Assembly (NCBI RefSeq): GCF_023716665.1 | Contig: NZ_CP071860.1 | Location: forward strand, 1,550,001-1,614,000 | Source: Vibrio sp. SCSIO 43135 | GTDB lineage: Bacteria > Pseudomonadota > Gammaproteobacteria > Enterobacterales > Vibrionaceae | Length of the DNA: 64,000 nucleotides | Direction of reading: 5' to 3' | Shown here: piece after piece, positions 44,248-53,138 of the stretch | How the letters are laid out: every line of letters begins with the position of its first letter | How positions within the stretch are numbered: the stretch's first letter is position 1 | The notes under the pieces: generated by a model | Database searches by the model: none | What the model was told of the DNA's origin: nothing | Seen by the model: only the letters and a program-made list of their open reading frames with translations | Position numbers and translations under genes: made by a program

Positions 44248-45258
44248 ATGGCCAACATCCGAGACGTAGCTAAAGAAGCCAATGTATCCGTTGCAACAGT
44301 ATCCCGCGTAATCAATAAGTTACCTCATACCAGTGACGCTGCTATCGAAGCCGTTCACGCCGCCATGGAGAAACTGAATTATCGCCCAAATGCCAACGCT
44401 CGCGCTTTGGTGAATAAGTCTTCTCCATCCATCGGGGTGTTGGTTGCCGATGTATCCAACCCGTTTTACGGTGCTATGGTTCAAGCGATTGATGAGGTAG
44501 CACGTGAGTACAAAAAGCATATTTTGATCACCCACGGCTACCACAACGAGGTGTTCGAGCGGGAAGCGATTGAATTGCTGATCAATAACCGCTGTGAAGC
44601 GCTAGTCATTCACAGTAAAGGCCTAACCGATCAGGAACTGATCAAGTTTTCTAAAGAGATCCCCGGCCTAGTGGTTATCAACCGATTTATTCCTGACATC
44701 GCAGAGCGCTGTATCGCTCTCGACAACACGCGCGGCAGCAGCATTGCGCTGAACCATTTGCTGCGCTTTGGCCACCAGAAGATTGGCTACCTTGCGTCTT
44801 CACACAACATCGATGACTCAATAGACCGCAAGCTCGGCTACCGTGCAGAGCTTGAGAAGCACCAGCTAAGCTACTCGGAAAGCCTTGTGGTGTCTGGAGA
44901 GCCGAACGAACTTGGTGGCGCGGAAGCGATGCGAAATTTGCTGGCGAAAAACGTGCCCTTTACCGCCGTCGCGACCTACAACGATTTAATGGCTGCAGGC
45001 GCTATTTCGGTTCTAAAAGAGAACAATATCCGTGTGCCTGAAGAGGTGTCCGTCATCGGTTTTGATGATGCGGCCATCGCAAGCTATCTGCACCCAACGC
45101 TCACCACCGTGCGCTACCCAATACAGATTATGGCAAGCCAAGCGGCGCGTTTAGCCATTCACTTAGCCGAAGCCTCCCCTTACGAGCACAGTGGTAATTT
45201 GTACTTGCCTACTCTAGTCGCGCGCGACTCAGTGAAAGCGCCGAACCAGCAAAACTAA
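44248..45258 (+). CDS. LacI-family repressor, GalR-like
   Basis: A 336-residue LacI/GalR regulator: helix-turn-helix 'NIRDVAKEANVSVATVSRVINKLPHTS' with the hinge 'NYRPNANARALV', then a ribose-binding-type effector domain. GalR-type proteins bind GTGTAA-x2-TTACAC-like palindromes; one perfect CTGTAAACGTTTACAG stands upstream of lacZ at 52518. It is convergent with the galactanase-to-lacZ operon, so it most likely represses this set and is relieved by galactose or a galacto-oligosaccharide. Confidence 0.88.
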   Translation: MANIRDVAKEANVSVATVSRVINKLPHTSDAAIEAVHAAMEKLNYRPNANARALVNKSSPSIGVLVADVSNPFYGAMVQAIDEVAREYKKHILITHGYHNEVFEREAIELLINNRCEALVIHSKGLTDQELIKFSKEIPGLVVINRFIPDIAERCIALDNTRGSSIALNHLLRFGHQKIGYLASSHNIDDSIDRKLGYRAELEKHQLSYSESLVVSGEPNELGGAEAMRNLLAKNVPFTAVATYNDLMAAGAISVLKENNIRVPEEVSVIGFDDAAIASYLHPTLTTVRYPIQIMASQAARLAIHLAEASPYEHSGNLYLPTLVARDSVKAPNQQN

Positions 45259-45274
45259 CGCTCCCCAAACAAAT

Positions 45275-45308
45275 AAAAAAAGCCCCATACCTGATGGCAT
45301 GGGGCTTT
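45275..45308. terminator. Bidirectional terminator
   Basis: AAAAGCCCCAT/ATGGGGCTTTT stem between the convergent LacI-type and GH30 genes, with A and T runs on both sides. Confidence 0.92.
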
Positions 45309-45335
45309 TGCTTTGCTCTTTAGTGAGTTTACTCG

Positions 45336-46910
45336 TTACAGTGAACCAACAAACGTCACCGTAGAGCGTGGTGGAATCAGATAATCTTGCTCATCGCGCT
45401 CAAGCTCAATCACTTCAAGGTTGTGCTCTGCATTAGTGATGTGCGCGGTGTATTCCGCTGCGTTCGCACCTTCTAGATTGATTTCGACATTCTCAATCTC
45501 ATCGCCAGTATTCACCGCAACAATCACGACTTTGTCTTGTTCCGGGCTAACATACGCCGATGCCATCAAGCCATCTAGATTGTCTACGCCATCAAGCTCA
45601 ACACGCTGGTAACCAGGGCGAATAAAGCGGCTGTAGTTACCGACTGTCCACATCATCTTCGAATCTTGAACTGTGTCTGCGTCTAGCGATGGTGCGATCT
45701 TAATCATGCCATCCTTGTAGTCGTATGGTGTTAGACCTAACCACCAGTGCCATGCCGATGCATTCAGGCGCGTTAGGTCGCGGTGCATAATACGGCCAAC
45801 ATGCAGTGCATAATCCATATCGTTAACGTCAAACCCATGGCCGTCAAAGTCACGAGAATAGCCCGCACCACCAAGGATACTCATCTCACTCATCCAGATT
45901 TCAGCACCCGGAGAGACCGACTGCAGGTTGCCCCAAGTCATATCTCGCAGCTTACCTAAGCGATCTGGCCACGCATCAGAGAAGTAGCCGTGCACTGAGA
46001 TTTGGTTGCCGATGATATCGCGCATTTCAGGGTCACCGAGAAGCTCATCAATGTAATTACGGTAAAGTCCAACCCCACGAGAGTTCATGCCGTTGGTTTG
46101 AGATGAGCCATCAAAATTACGCTTATACGAATCGCGTAGAGCGGCCGTAAACTCAACCACTTCACCGCCATCAATATGGATGTCTTCACGCATGCCCGCT
46201 TCAGTCAACTTCTTGTCCAAGCTGCGATAAACCGCTTTCACTTCCTGCATGTTGTAGCGGTTGCCTTCTTGAGTCTGGCCTTCCCACTCCCATGTTGGTT
46301 CGTTAATTGGACTGATGTAATTCACTGGCACACCCACTTCGTCACTACGTAGGTACGCAAGTACTTTGACGAGGAACTCCGAGAATGCATCAACATTATC
46401 AGGGTTTAAGTTGGTTGACCCTAAATCGTCGGCAGCGGTTGGATGCGTTAAACCATTTTTAGTTAAGTAGTGCGGAGGACTATTAGAAAACGCGACAAAG
46501 TTTTCTACACCACGCTGATGCGCTTCCTGCATAAAACGAATCTGACCCTGTTGCTTCGTTGGGTCGATGTCACCGCCACGTTCTGGGACAAGCAATTCAG
46601 CACGGCGCAACGGATCGCGGATGAAACTGCCATCCCCTTGTTCTGTACTACCTGCACCAATGTTAAAACGCCAAGCCGTTAAACCAATGCCGTTGTCAGT
46701 GGAAAACAGTAAGTCGGCCAGATTTTCAATCGCTTGTTGGTCGCCCTCTTTTTGCCATTTATTAATCGTTGGGTTAATCGACCATGCATCAGACGCACCA
46801 AAACTATGAATAGTTTGCTTGGTATTATTAATTTCAACATCTAATGTTTGGGCAAAACTTGGGGCTGACAGCACAGAGGCTACTGCCATAGATAATAATA
46901 TTTTTTTCAT
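45336..46910 (-). CDS. GH30 endo-beta-1,6-galactanase
   Basis: A 524-residue secreted enzyme: signal peptide residues 1-20 ('ILLSMAVASVLSAPSFA'), then a GH30 (subfamily 5-like) barrel with acid/base Glu in 'ISPINEPTWEW' and nucleophile Glu in 'IWMSEMSILGG', then a small beta domain ending 'LIPPRSTVTFVGSL'. GH30_5 enzymes cut beta-1,6-galactan side chains of arabinogalactan. With the neighbouring porin, symporter and beta-galactosidase it makes a complete path from polymer to galactose. Substrate assignment is from family knowledge. Confidence 0.8.
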   Translation of the reverse strand: MKKILLSMAVASVLSAPSFAQTLDVEINNTKQTIHSFGASDAWSINPTINKWQKEGDQQAIENLADLLFSTDNGIGLTAWRFNIGAGSTEQGDGSFIRDPLRRAELLVPERGGDIDPTKQQGQIRFMQEAHQRGVENFVAFSNSPPHYLTKNGLTHPTAADDLGSTNLNPDNVDAFSEFLVKVLAYLRSDEVGVPVNYISPINEPTWEWEGQTQEGNRYNMQEVKAVYRSLDKKLTEAGMREDIHIDGGEVVEFTAALRDSYKRNFDGSSQTNGMNSRGVGLYRNYIDELLGDPEMRDIIGNQISVHGYFSDAWPDRLGKLRDMTWGNLQSVSPGAEIWMSEMSILGGAGYSRDFDGHGFDVNDMDYALHVGRIMHRDLTRLNASAWHWWLGLTPYDYKDGMIKIAPSLDADTVQDSKMMWTVGNYSRFIRPGYQRVELDGVDNLDGLMASAYVSPEQDKVVIVAVNTGDEIENVEINLEGANAAEYTAHITNAEHNLEVIELERDEQDYLIPPRSTVTFVGSL

Positions 46911-46971
46911 TTTGTATCTCGATACTAATAGTTGAATTATCGAAAAGAACTCGAACTGTATTTAAATAAAA

Positions 46972-47928
46972 TTAGAACGATAGGCGGTAGCCAAGCTTGA
47001 CGAAGAAATAATCATCGGTCCAAGTTTGCTGGTTCCAGTCTTGCTCAAAGTTTTCTTTATCTTCGGTTTGATAATACGTTTCGAATACAATTTTAGATTT
47101 ATCATCTAATTTATAATCGCCCCATAAACCAGCACGGATTCGTAACTCATCTTTTTCACCGTAACCCACACTGTCTGCGTTGCGGTAGAAGGTGTAACGC
47201 ACAAATGGTGTTACCGTTAAGTCGTTGAAAGTTTGCGTATAGTTAACACGAACCTGCCACTCCACACGCTTCTCTTCTTCCCACGCACGGTTGTCACCAT
47301 CGTAGCCATTTTGTTTACTCACTTCGCTGTATAGAGTGGTTTGCAACGTTTTATCGTAAGCAAGGCGAGTACGTAGGCCAAAATCAATCTCGTGGTAGTA
47401 ATCGGTGTAGTTGGTTCTTAGATCGTTGTTTTCATCCGACTGACAACCATTGTCACCTACACAGTCTCCGCCACGTGGGCGATTACGCACACCAACGGGA
47501 GCAATGAAGCCGTCTAAGATCAGGTCGTGATCTTCCGTTAGGTAGTAGGCCATGTTGTTGTAGAAACGATATTCGGTACGGCGCGTGTCGTTAGCGTACA
47601 TTTCGTTACGGATTTGGAATTTTGGTCCCCACCAAAAATCCTTGTACCCTTCCGACCAACCAATAGCAACATCTTGCCTCGCACGGTTGTTCCATGTGCG
47701 CTCGTCGCTTTCAATCATGTGGCGGTAACTGAAGTTCGCGTAAAGAAACATCGATGAATCTTCAATTGGGTTAAATTCAAACGCAACATACGGCATGGTA
47801 TTAGAACGCTGCTCTTGATCACCCCAATCTTCGTATTCATTGGCAAACTCGATATATCCAGCAAGGGTAGATGACGAGAATGCTAACGCTGCACATGCCA
47901 AATAGGATGCCTTATTATTTAATTTCAT
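46972..47928 (-). CDS. Outer-membrane oligosaccharide porin (KdgM/OmpG-like)
   Basis: A 318-residue beta-barrel: signal peptide about residues 1-23 ('ALAFSSSTLA'), alternating aromatic strands, and the C-terminal 'FFVKLGYRLSF' with terminal Phe for BAM recognition. Size and composition match small monomeric porins for oligosaccharides. Lies between the galactanase and the symporter on the same strand, so it presumably admits galacto-oligosaccharides made outside the cell. A possible disulfide in 'GGDCVGDNGCQS'. Confidence 0.75.
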   Translation of the reverse strand: MKLNNKASYLACAALAFSSSTLAGYIEFANEYEDWGDQEQRSNTMPYVAFEFNPIEDSSMFLYANFSYRHMIESDERTWNNRARQDVAIGWSEGYKDFWWGPKFQIRNEMYANDTRRTEYRFYNNMAYYLTEDHDLILDGFIAPVGVRNRPRGGDCVGDNGCQSDENNDLRTNYTDYYHEIDFGLRTRLAYDKTLQTTLYSEVSKQNGYDGDNRAWEEEKRVEWQVRVNYTQTFNDLTVTPFVRYTFYRNADSVGYGEKDELRIRAGLWGDYKLDDKSKIVFETYYQTEDKENFEQDWNQQTWTDDYFFVKLGYRLSF

Positions 47929-47953
47929 TTTAGACCTTTATTATTGGATGTAA

Positions 47954-49306
47954 TTATGTAGAAGAAATTTCTTTTAAAACCATATTTTGGTATTCACCGT
48001 TGAGGCGATACGTTTTCTTATAGATATATGCACTGAGTAGAACTAATAATGTTGGAATACCGATCATTAGCGCTCGCAGGCCTAATATGGTTTCTTCGCT
48101 TTGCTCGATATTTGGCACATAGCCCACTGCGGTTAATCCGATACCCACAAAGAAGCCAGACAATGCGCCAGCAAATTTCACCAGCATGGTTTGAATAGAG
48201 AAGATGATGCTTTCACTGCGATGACCCGTTTTGTATTCGCCGTAATCCACAACATCCGCCAACATAACGGTCGATAGACCATTCGATAAACCACCGCCAA
48301 ACTTCAATGCCGCCCCTGCAATACCCACCAAAATGCCGTTTTCTGGCGCAAAGATGCCCGTTAGTGCCAAGATCAAGCTACACAGTAGTGGGAATGCACA
48401 CGCCACCAGCCACATGAATTTGCGGTTGATTAAGTTACACAGTTTCGGGAATAGGAATACGCCGGCAATTTCCGCCATACCCGACACCAATGCGAACATT
48501 GGGAATAGGTCTTCGCGGCCAATGGCGTAGCTGAAGTAGTAAATCGCAAAGCCACCGACTAACTGAATAGCAATATTGAACGTTAATACCACACCAATCA
48601 GAGATTTAAGCTGGTCGTTCTTGCCGATGATTTCCATGACGTCTTTCAGCGAGAATTTCTCGGTAGACACGCGTTTGTTTTTGATGCGCTCTTTCACATT
48701 GAAGAACGTAATTAACGCACTAGCAATAAAGGCAACGATGATCGCTAAACTCAGGTAGATAAAGCCCGAACCTTTATCTTCACCACCGAAGAAGCCAACT
48801 AAATACAAGCCGTATGTCCCCATGATGGTCCACGCACAGCTAGCGAATAGTCGTGGCCAAACCACCAGTTTTTCACGCTCAACACGCTTAGAAGACATCG
48901 ATGGAATCATCGACCAGTATGGGATATCCATGATGGTGTACGTCACGCCCCACAGGATGTACGTTACCGTCGCATAGACATACACCATATTGCCTTCAAT
49001 GTTGTGCGTATTGAAAACAAGCAGCAGGAACACAGAGTTAATCAACGTACCAATCACAATCCATGGGCGGAACTTACCAAAGCGGCTGCGAGTGTTATCC
49101 ACCACCATACCCATGATTGGGTCAGTCACCGCATCCACAAAGCGAGCAACAAGGAACAAAGTACCTACGAAAGCGGCCGAAATACCCACTACGTCGGTGT
49201 AATAGAACATGAGAAAGATGTAAATAATGGAGCACGCAAAGTCTTTACCTAAAGCGCCTAGGCCATAAGAAAACTTCGTTTTTATCGATATACTACCTTC
49301 AGACAT
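47954..49306 (-). CDS. GPH-family sugar:cation symporter (MelB-like)
   Basis: A 450-residue twelve-helix symporter: 'KFSYGLGALGKDFACSIIYIFLMFYYTDVVG', 'VDAVTDPIMGMVVDNTRSRFGKFRPW' (the cation and sugar site region with R-x3-G-KFRPW) and 'DVVDYGEYKTGHRSES' are diagnostic of the glycoside-pentoside-hexuronide family. Probably carries galactobiose or similar from the periplasm to LacZ. In the operon lacZ-symporter-porin-galactanase. Confidence 0.88.
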   Translation of the reverse strand: MSEGSISIKTKFSYGLGALGKDFACSIIYIFLMFYYTDVVGISAAFVGTLFLVARFVDAVTDPIMGMVVDNTRSRFGKFRPWIVIGTLINSVFLLLVFNTHNIEGNMVYVYATVTYILWGVTYTIMDIPYWSMIPSMSSKRVEREKLVVWPRLFASCAWTIMGTYGLYLVGFFGGEDKGSGFIYLSLAIIVAFIASALITFFNVKERIKNKRVSTEKFSLKDVMEIIGKNDQLKSLIGVVLTFNIAIQLVGGFAIYYFSYAIGREDLFPMFALVSGMAEIAGVFLFPKLCNLINRKFMWLVACAFPLLCSLILALTGIFAPENGILVGIAGAALKFGGGLSNGLSTVMLADVVDYGEYKTGHRSESIIFSIQTMLVKFAGALSGFFVGIGLTAVGYVPNIEQSEETILGLRALMIGIPTLLVLLSAYIYKKTYRLNGEYQNMVLKEISST

Positions 49307-49356
49307 ATAAGGCTCCTTAGCCTTTAGTGTTCAACGAAATTGGGATACAGAAAGTG

Positions 49357-49380
49357 GCTCACCCCTCATTGGAGGTGAGC
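49357..49380. terminator. Stem-loop between lacZ and the symporter gene
   Basis: GCTCACC/GGTGAGC stem with a 10-base loop and no U tail on the minus strand; more likely an mRNA processing or stabilising element that changes gene dosage within the operon. Confidence 0.5.
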
Positions 49381-49388
49381 TCATTTTG

Positions 49389-52300
49389 TTATTTAAGTTT
49401 GAAATTCCATTGGTACTGATTGCGCACCAAACGGTATTCAGGTCGTACGCTTGGCGTCCATGAATCGTCGCCGCCCACTCCCATATGGAAGCCATCAAAG
49501 TAGACGAACAAGCCGTCCTGAAGCGTCAGTTCATGAGTATGTTTCGCCGCAGCAAGTTGCTGTTGACCGTACTGACTCACGCTGAAGTAGAAGTGACCCT
49601 CAAGCTCCATTTCTCCGACTTGAAGCTGTTGAGTATCGCAACGCAAACCATTATCCGATGGGAAAATGTACGGCGTGTGCATGGCCGATATCGTTTGAGC
49701 CCAGCGACCAAAATCAGCACTCAGTTTTCGATCTGGGTAGTTTTCGTGTGGACCACGGCCAAGCCAAGCAACACTATCTGGGCAATCCACTAACTGCAGC
49801 ATCGCGCCAATTCTTGGCATTGGTGGCATTGCATCATCAACATCAACTTGAACGGAGACGCTTGCTTCACCGTTATTGTTAAAACGGTAATTCCAGATAG
49901 AAGTGAGCACTAACTTATCTTGAGAGAAATACGCGTGCTTCACGCTGACTTCGCCCATCGCCGCATTCACTTCAACGCCTTTACAACGGTGCTGTAAATC
50001 GAACAGTCCTGCATTTTGCCAACGAACCATCCAAGCATTTGGATCTTGACGGTCGACTTCACTCACACCGATATCATTGTCGAGTGGCGCTCGGAAGAAG
50101 TTGTCACGAATCGGTGAAAGCAGCAGTTCTTGGTTGGCTTTCTTCCAGCTTTCGATTTCACCAGTGGTCGCATTGATAAACCATTGGTTATCTCCGCCAC
50201 GCACAACGAGCCCGCTATCAACTTGCTCAAATGTCGCTGGAACAAAAGTTTGGTTCTCGATATCACTCAATGTCAGTCGCTTGCCTAGTGTCATCTGTTG
50301 CTGCGCGACAACATGCCCCGCATCGGACCAAGCTGTTTGTTGCTGCAGACGAATTTCTACGTTCAGGAAGCTGTCGACATTAGCCAGTTCGAACTCGCCA
50401 TCTAACTCAATCACTGCGCTCTGAGATGGTTGCAGATCGAGGTTAAGTTCACCGGTTTTGAGCGCTAGACCTTGGTCATCGATAACGGTCCAATCTAGGC
50501 TGTGACCTTGTGTGTCTGTAAACAGGTGCTCACTGGTGACTTTAATTGTCAGCGGCGTTGAAGAAATCAATTCGATACCGAATGGCTGCTGCGCACGTTT
50601 CGCTTCAAAGAGCGTTGGGTGCGGTGTTCTATCTGGGAATACCAATCCGTTAATACAGAACTGACGGTCATTAATTTCATCACCGAAGTCACCGCCGTAC
50701 GCCCAGTAGTGAACGCCGTCGTCTGAGTATTTATCTAACCCTTGGTCTACCCAATCCCAAATAAAGCCGCCTTGTAAACGAGGGTGAGCGCGGAATGCAT
50801 CCCAGTATTCAGCAAAGCCTCCTAGACTGTTACCCATGGCATGAGCGTATTCACATAGAATGATTGGACGATTTTCGTCGCCTTTACCTACCCACTTTTT
50901 CAGCGCAAGTTTAGGCTCATCAGTGTGGCCCTGCTCTTGGTCTGCATCAGTACGAGCATACATTGGGCAGATGATGTCGGTTGCGGCAGTATCTGAGCCG
51001 CCACCTTCATATTGCACTAAACGAGATGGGTCGACACGCTTAGTCCATTGATACATTGCATCGTGGTTGCTGCCATAACCCGATTCATTACCTAGCGACC
51101 AAATAATGATACTTGGGTGGTTAAAATCGCGGGCAACCATTCGAGTCATGCGCTCTAGAAATGCACTGCCCCACTGTGGGTCATCAGCGATACGCCCCAT
51201 TGGCGTCATACCGTGCGTTTCGATGTTTGCTTCATCCACTACATATAACCCTAAGCGGTCACACAGTTTGTAAAAGCCTGGTTGGTTAGGGTAATGCGAG
51301 CAGCGGACTGCATTGAAGTTGTGCTGCTTCATCAGCTTAAGATCTTGCTCAACGCGCGCTAAGCTCTCTGCATGGCCTGTTGTTGGATCGTGTTCATGCT
51401 TATTCACACCACGGATCATCAACGCTTTGCCGTTAACGCATAACTGGCCTTTAAGCACTTCAATCTTTCTAAAGCCTACGTCATACGCTTCGCTTTCAAG
51501 AGCTTCATCCGCTTCTGTCATTAGAGTGACCACTAGGCGGTACAAATTCGGCGCTTCAGCGCTCCACTTGCTCGGGTTCGATACCTCAAGCGTGGTAAAG
51601 CAACGCTCACTGTAGCCACCTTTTTCATCAACAGGAGCTGTGCCAACTGCTTGTGTCTGGCTAGCGACTAGCGTGTCGCCTTCAAATAAAGCCGTTTTGA
51701 TCTTTAGCCCTTCACCGTTAGCGGTATCGACATCAATACGCAGCTCACCGTTATGGTAATCAGCGTCCAGTTCTGGGGTAACTCTTACATCTTTAATGTG
51801 TTGAACAGGCTTATTCAGCAATTGAACTGAACGGAAAATACCGCTCATCCACCACATGTCTTGGCCTTCCATGTAACTGCCATCGCACCAGCGCAGCACT
51901 TTCACCGATAAAGTGTTTTCACCCGCTTTCAGGTAAGGGGAAAGATCGAACTCCGCGGCCAAACGGCTATCCTGTGAGTAACCAACTAATGCGCCGTTAC
52001 ACCACACGTAAAACGCACTATTCACGCCATCGAACACAATGCGGGTTTGAGATTCAGTTTGCCACTGCTCTGGCAGCTCAAATGTGGTTTGGTAGCAACC
52101 GGTTGGGTTATCTTGTGGCACAAACGGAGGGTTGCATGGGAATGGGTACTTTACGTTGGTGTAGATTGGGTAATCAAAACCCTGTAACTGCCAGTTGCCC
52201 GGTACCGTAATTGGCTTCGCATCCGACAACCCATCCACTACCCAGTTTTCCGGTACCGCTTCAGGCGATGCAAATAAAGAAAAATCCCACTCTCCATCTA

Positions 52301-52439
52301 AGCTCTTGACTGAAGAACTCGGCTGGTCTGCAAGTGCGCTCGCTTCGTCACGCCAGCTAGATAAAGGCGTGTGGGCATTTAGCCTATTAAAAGAAGTGAT
52401 TTCTGGTGTTTCCCAGATACGGGTATTCGTTGTGTACAT
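49389..52439 (-). CDS. lacZ: Beta-galactosidase (GH2)
   Basis: A 1016-residue LacZ. 'WRDE...', 'GQTRIVFDGVNSAFYVWCNG'-type N-terminal jelly roll, acid/base Glu in 'IIWSLGNESGYGSNHDAMY', nucleophile Glu in 'IILCEYAHAMGNSLGGF', and the C-terminal 'GDDSWTPSVRPEY'. All domains of the E. coli enzyme are present at the same length. A start at 52454 is equally possible; 52439 is chosen because TAGGT is correctly spaced. First gene of the galactan operon. It hydrolyses the terminal beta-galactosides delivered by the symporter. Confidence 0.96.
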   Translation of the reverse strand: MYTTNTRIWETPEITSFNRLNAHTPLSSWRDEASALADQPSSSVKSLDGEWDFSLFASPEAVPENWVVDGLSDAKPITVPGNWQLQGFDYPIYTNVKYPFPCNPPFVPQDNPTGCYQTTFELPEQWQTESQTRIVFDGVNSAFYVWCNGALVGYSQDSRLAAEFDLSPYLKAGENTLSVKVLRWCDGSYMEGQDMWWMSGIFRSVQLLNKPVQHIKDVRVTPELDADYHNGELRIDVDTANGEGLKIKTALFEGDTLVASQTQAVGTAPVDEKGGYSERCFTTLEVSNPSKWSAEAPNLYRLVVTLMTEADEALESEAYDVGFRKIEVLKGQLCVNGKALMIRGVNKHEHDPTTGHAESLARVEQDLKLMKQHNFNAVRCSHYPNQPGFYKLCDRLGLYVVDEANIETHGMTPMGRIADDPQWGSAFLERMTRMVARDFNHPSIIIWSLGNESGYGSNHDAMYQWTKRVDPSRLVQYEGGGSDTAATDIICPMYARTDADQEQGHTDEPKLALKKWVGKGDENRPIILCEYAHAMGNSLGGFAEYWDAFRAHPRLQGGFIWDWVDQGLDKYSDDGVHYWAYGGDFGDEINDRQFCINGLVFPDRTPHPTLFEAKRAQQPFGIELISSTPLTIKVTSEHLFTDTQGHSLDWTVIDDQGLALKTGELNLDLQPSQSAVIELDGEFELANVDSFLNVEIRLQQQTAWSDAGHVVAQQQMTLGKRLTLSDIENQTFVPATFEQVDSGLVVRGGDNQWFINATTGEIESWKKANQELLLSPIRDNFFRAPLDNDIGVSEVDRQDPNAWMVRWQNAGLFDLQHRCKGVEVNAAMGEVSVKHAYFSQDKLVLTSIWNYRFNNNGEASVSVQVDVDDAMPPMPRIGAMLQLVDCPDSVAWLGRGPHENYPDRKLSADFGRWAQTISAMHTPYIFPSDNGLRCDTQQLQVGEMELEGHFYFSVSQYGQQQLAAAKHTHELTLQDGLFVYFDGFHMGVGGDDSWTPSVRPEYRLVRNQYQWNFKLK

Positions 52440-52517
52440 GGTATGACCTAACATTTAATCGTCTGGAAAGGATCTTAACGATTAGCGCTCTATCAGGCCG
52501 TGATCCAACTCACGACA

Positions 52518-52533
52518 CTGTAAACGTTTACAG
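52518..52533. promoter_or_regulatory. GalR/LacI-type operator upstream of lacZ
   Basis: CTGTAAACGTTTACAG is a perfect 16-base palindrome with the central CG of LacI/GalR operators, 64-79 bases upstream of the lacZ start. I saw no second copy in the gaps inside the operon. Confidence 0.85.
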
Positions 52534-53138
52534 GCATAAAAATTACAATATCAATCAAACTAAAACATATAGAAGAGCAATATAAGAAATGACTAATCAG
52601 ACCAAAAAATGTGCCACAAGCACTAGATATCAATAAGATAGCTAACAACCCCATGTGTGTAGTCACACCAAATTATCAATACCAAAGCCAAACACATTAA
52701 AACTACAAATGTAAGTCAGAAACAAAATCACACTGTTACAATAAGTGTTACATATATTAAAACAAAACAAACTCACAATAAGGAATGGTAACAAGTCAGA
52801 TAGAAATGAACCAATTGATAGAAGTTTGAACAGGGTCACATGCGGTATCTCAGCGCAGAAAACAATTTATGTACGAGTTAGCTATCTAAGCCTTCACGTC
52901 GCTTTTCCATGAATAGTCGACAGAACCAAAGCAAACATGAATAAAGTTAGATTCATCATTCTTATCTATCGTATACAGCCCGCAATATTACCCAGCAACA
53001 AAAACATTCACCGTGGTAATTAACCCTTTATTTTCAGTTACTTAAGATTACAAGTTAATAAATCCTTCTTCATTCTGAAATATTACGAGCCTCTAACACT
53101 CTGCTTCGTTAATCCATATTTTAGGGAAGAGAAAACCA
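52534..53138. other. Intergenic region, no gene seen
   Basis: AT-rich 600-base region between lacZ and the metallophosphoesterase gene; it should contain both promoters. I see short inverted pieces but no terminator-ended small RNA, no frame with a ribosome-binding site, and no second GalR palindrome. Confidence 0.5.

Noticed and set aside
52650..52690. CRP site upstream of lacZ
   Set aside because: TGTGTGTAGTCACA-like sequence has four to five bases between half-sites instead of six, so it does not fit the consensus.
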